Of a DNA stretch of 64,000 bases, positions 63,056 to 64,000 are shown in pieces. The notes beneath the pieces are model-generated. The model made no database searches. It was not told the origin of the DNA and worked only from the letters and a program-made list of their open reading frames with translations. This DNA comes from Sacculina carcini (Eukaryota; Arthropoda; Thecostraca; Sacculinidae), in the NCBI GenBank assembly GCA_916048095.2, contig OU696595.1:1010795-1074794 (forward strand), read 5' to 3'. The first letter of the stretch is position 1; each line of letters opens with the position of its first letter. The position numbers and the translations under genes were made by a program.

Positions 63056-63061
63056 TTTATT
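63056..63061 (-). terminator. poly(A) signal overlapping stop codon
   Basis: Minus-strand AATAAA overlaps the TAA of the gene at 63060-63584 (TAATAAA), exactly as at 47703-47709. Confidence 0.65.
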
Positions 63062-63584
63062 AAAATGGTAGCATGCGCGGTGTACACAGATTCATTGCAT
63101 ACAGCAATTTAGCGAAATGTTGACAACGTAAAATACAACAGTTTGTAGGAATGACATGAGTATATGGACACGGTGTGATGTTGGGTAGTACATGTATGTC
63201 GCGTGCGCTCATTGATAAATAGTCGGGTAGGATGTCTTCGAGATTTTCAATATTTAGTTCAAGTAGGTGGGAAAGTCGACGAGCCTTGTCGATACCTTTG
63301 GTGTAGATGTGGTCGGGTGCCAGACTTTGAAAGAGGTAACTTGCGTCGCGCAGCTTTTGTTCATACTTGTGCGTGTTGTAAGGATTGTAATTATATTCCA
63401 AGCCGTGTAGGGTCGCCGTCAAAAATAGAAAATGCTTGCGTCGCTCAGCGTTGAGTTTCAATTGTGGTGGCGGTAAGATGGTGTGCCACAAGTATCCCGA
63501 GCACAGGTCATGCACAGCCAATTCCTTGACAACAAAAGGCGAATCCTTGTGCTGGAAACCGTCACAGTCTACAAGTATGACCAT
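63060..63584 (-). CDS. exonuclease-fold-like protein (2B copy)
   Basis: 174 aa from the ATG at 63584. It is the relative of 47184-47705: 'MVILVDCDGFQ' (here D-x-D in place of D-x-E), 'VKELAVHD', 'TATLHGLEY', 'IYTKGIDKARRL' and 'CPYTHVIPTNC'. The start overlaps the end of the protease gene in another frame, as in the complete element. Intact frame. Confidence 0.7.
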   Translation of the reverse strand: MVILVDCDGFQHKDSPFVVKELAVHDLCSGYLWHTILPPPQLKLNAERRKHFLFLTATLHGLEYNYNPYNTHKYEQKLRDASYLFQSLAPDHIYTKGIDKARRLSHLLELNIENLEDILPDYLSMSARDIHVLPNITPCPYTHVIPTNCCILRCQHFAKLLYAMNLCTPRMLPF

Positions 63585-64000
63585 ACCAGCGCTAAAAGCT
63601 GATTGTTGATAGCAGGGTCGGTGGATAGGCACGAAACGAAATCTTGCAGATCCCAGTCGGCGTCAAACAATGCAACAAATAGGGCACAGTACTGTCCACA
63701 CACATCCGAGTCCGGCGCCTGAATGACGCGCGTGTTCAGGACACACTGATTATAGTTTACATGTTTGTTTATAAAATTCACAAACGAGGGATGCCAGACG
63801 GGTGAGTTGCCAGACGAGTCGAAATATTGGAGATTTTCACCGTCCCAGGCAAACACGACCCAATGCAGACCCGATTGCCAGCGCGGTTGTATATTCACAA
63901 TAATTGATGTGCGCACACCGCGAGCAAATGTGAAATGTTTTAGCCGGTCGCACGCCCAAACCCCCCGAAATGTGGCGACTGTGTCGAGCAACCGTTCCAA
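63569..64000 (-). CDS. adenain-type protease (2B copy, partial)
   Basis: About 143 residues, cut by the window edge before its ATG. It has 'GLHWVVFAWD' (catalytic His), 'YFDSSG' (Asp), 'VIQAPDSDVCGQYCALF' (Gln and catalytic Cys). It aligns with 46753-47265 from about residue 8 onwards. The C-terminus 'NQLLALVWSYL' overlaps the exonuclease-like start. Confidence 0.85.
   Translation of the reverse strand: MERLLDTVATFRGVWACDRLKHFTFARGVRTSIIVNIQPRWQSGLHWVVFAWDGENLQYFDSSGNSPVWHPSFVNFINKHVNYNQCVLNTRVIQAPDSDVCGQYCALFVALFDADWDLQDFVSCLSTDPAINNQLLALVWSYL
63721..63754 (-). promoter_or_regulatory. exonuclease-like gene promoter (2B)
   Basis: On the minus strand TATAATC starts at 63754 and TCATTC lies at 63726-63721, 30 bp apart, inside the protease ORF. 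Position and spacing equal those at 47014-47047. Confidence 0.65.

Larger units (their letters stand above)
60712..64000 (-). mobile_element. diverged Maverick 2B, one end, truncated by window
   Basis: The tip AGTAGAAG...ACACTTTGTTACATTTG at 60712 is followed by a C-rich run, TGACGTCA at 60774 and 60790, a CCTAA/poly-T array (60800-61150), the shared segment 61345-61940, and then four genes. Order and orientation mirror the right arm of the complete element (small protein, opposed protein, exonuclease-like, protease). It is therefore a second, diverged lineage in inverse orientation, continuing beyond 64000. Confidence 0.85.

Overview
The window looks like repeat-dense DNA from an invertebrate nuclear genome. 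It holds retroelements of several classes, DNA transposons, long microsatellites and minisatellites, spliceable eukaryotic coding structure and TATA/initiator promoters. It has no bacterial operon or single-copy host gene that I recognise. Abundant CCTAA-type pentamer arrays and TCAKTY initiators would fit an arthropod. The 2A-bearing LINE and the Penelope element are also known from molluscs and other invertebrates, so I leave the phylum open.

Layout. 1-1866: minus-strand LINE (PHD/CCHC ORF1, broken endonuclease). 2094-6569: nearly pristine minus-strand LTR retrotransposon (350-bp LTRs, TSD GTATA) inserted into an AT-rich dispersed repeat ('repeat A') that fills 6570-10400. 10557-11995: 5'-truncated Penelope-like element (RT + GIY-YIG) with a degenerate hammerhead motif. 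12290-18540: short repeats carrying a GC-rich box ('repeat B') and an inverted repeat A copy split by a decayed Ty3/Gypsy element with no visible 5' LTR. 18600-19400: mariner relic. 19800-20690: LINE relic. 21258-22492: hAT-type non-autonomous element (8-bp TSD). 22672-22920: tRNA-derived SINE. 23300-25520: LINE pieces. 25600-27250: microsatellites. 27252-31800: LINE with a 2A ribosome-skipping motif, sitting inside a 31-bp minisatellite that resumes at 31801-33848.

34101-51160 is the centrepiece: a 17,060-bp Maverick/Polinton (adintovirus-like) element with ~1.4-kb terminal inverted repeats, ends AG...CT and a 5-bp GATGC duplication. Its genes are uninterrupted: spliced protein-primed family-B DNA polymerase, packaging-type ATPase, adenovirus pX-like small protein, an unknown protein, DD35E integrase, twin proline-rich proteins, penton-like and pVI-like proteins, hexon-like major capsid protein, adenain-type protease, an exonuclease-like protein and three unknown proteins. 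Together these would replicate, integrate, package and mature a virion. Most genes appear to have their own TATA box with an initiator 25-36 bp downstream, often inside the preceding ORF, so tight 1-29 nt overlaps need not imply polycistronic translation.

51165-53440 holds a LINE relic fused to a piggyBac tail. From 53443 to the right edge lie remains of a second, diverged Maverick lineage in the opposite orientation: a relic beginning at 53443 (broken integrase and exonuclease-like pieces), an apparent internal-deletion derivative at about 57805-59640 (penton-like relic fused to the tail of another gene), and a better preserved end at 60712 to beyond 64000 with four genes collinear with the right arm of the first element. 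Their ends carry (CCTAA)n/poly-T arrays and TGACGTCA sites.
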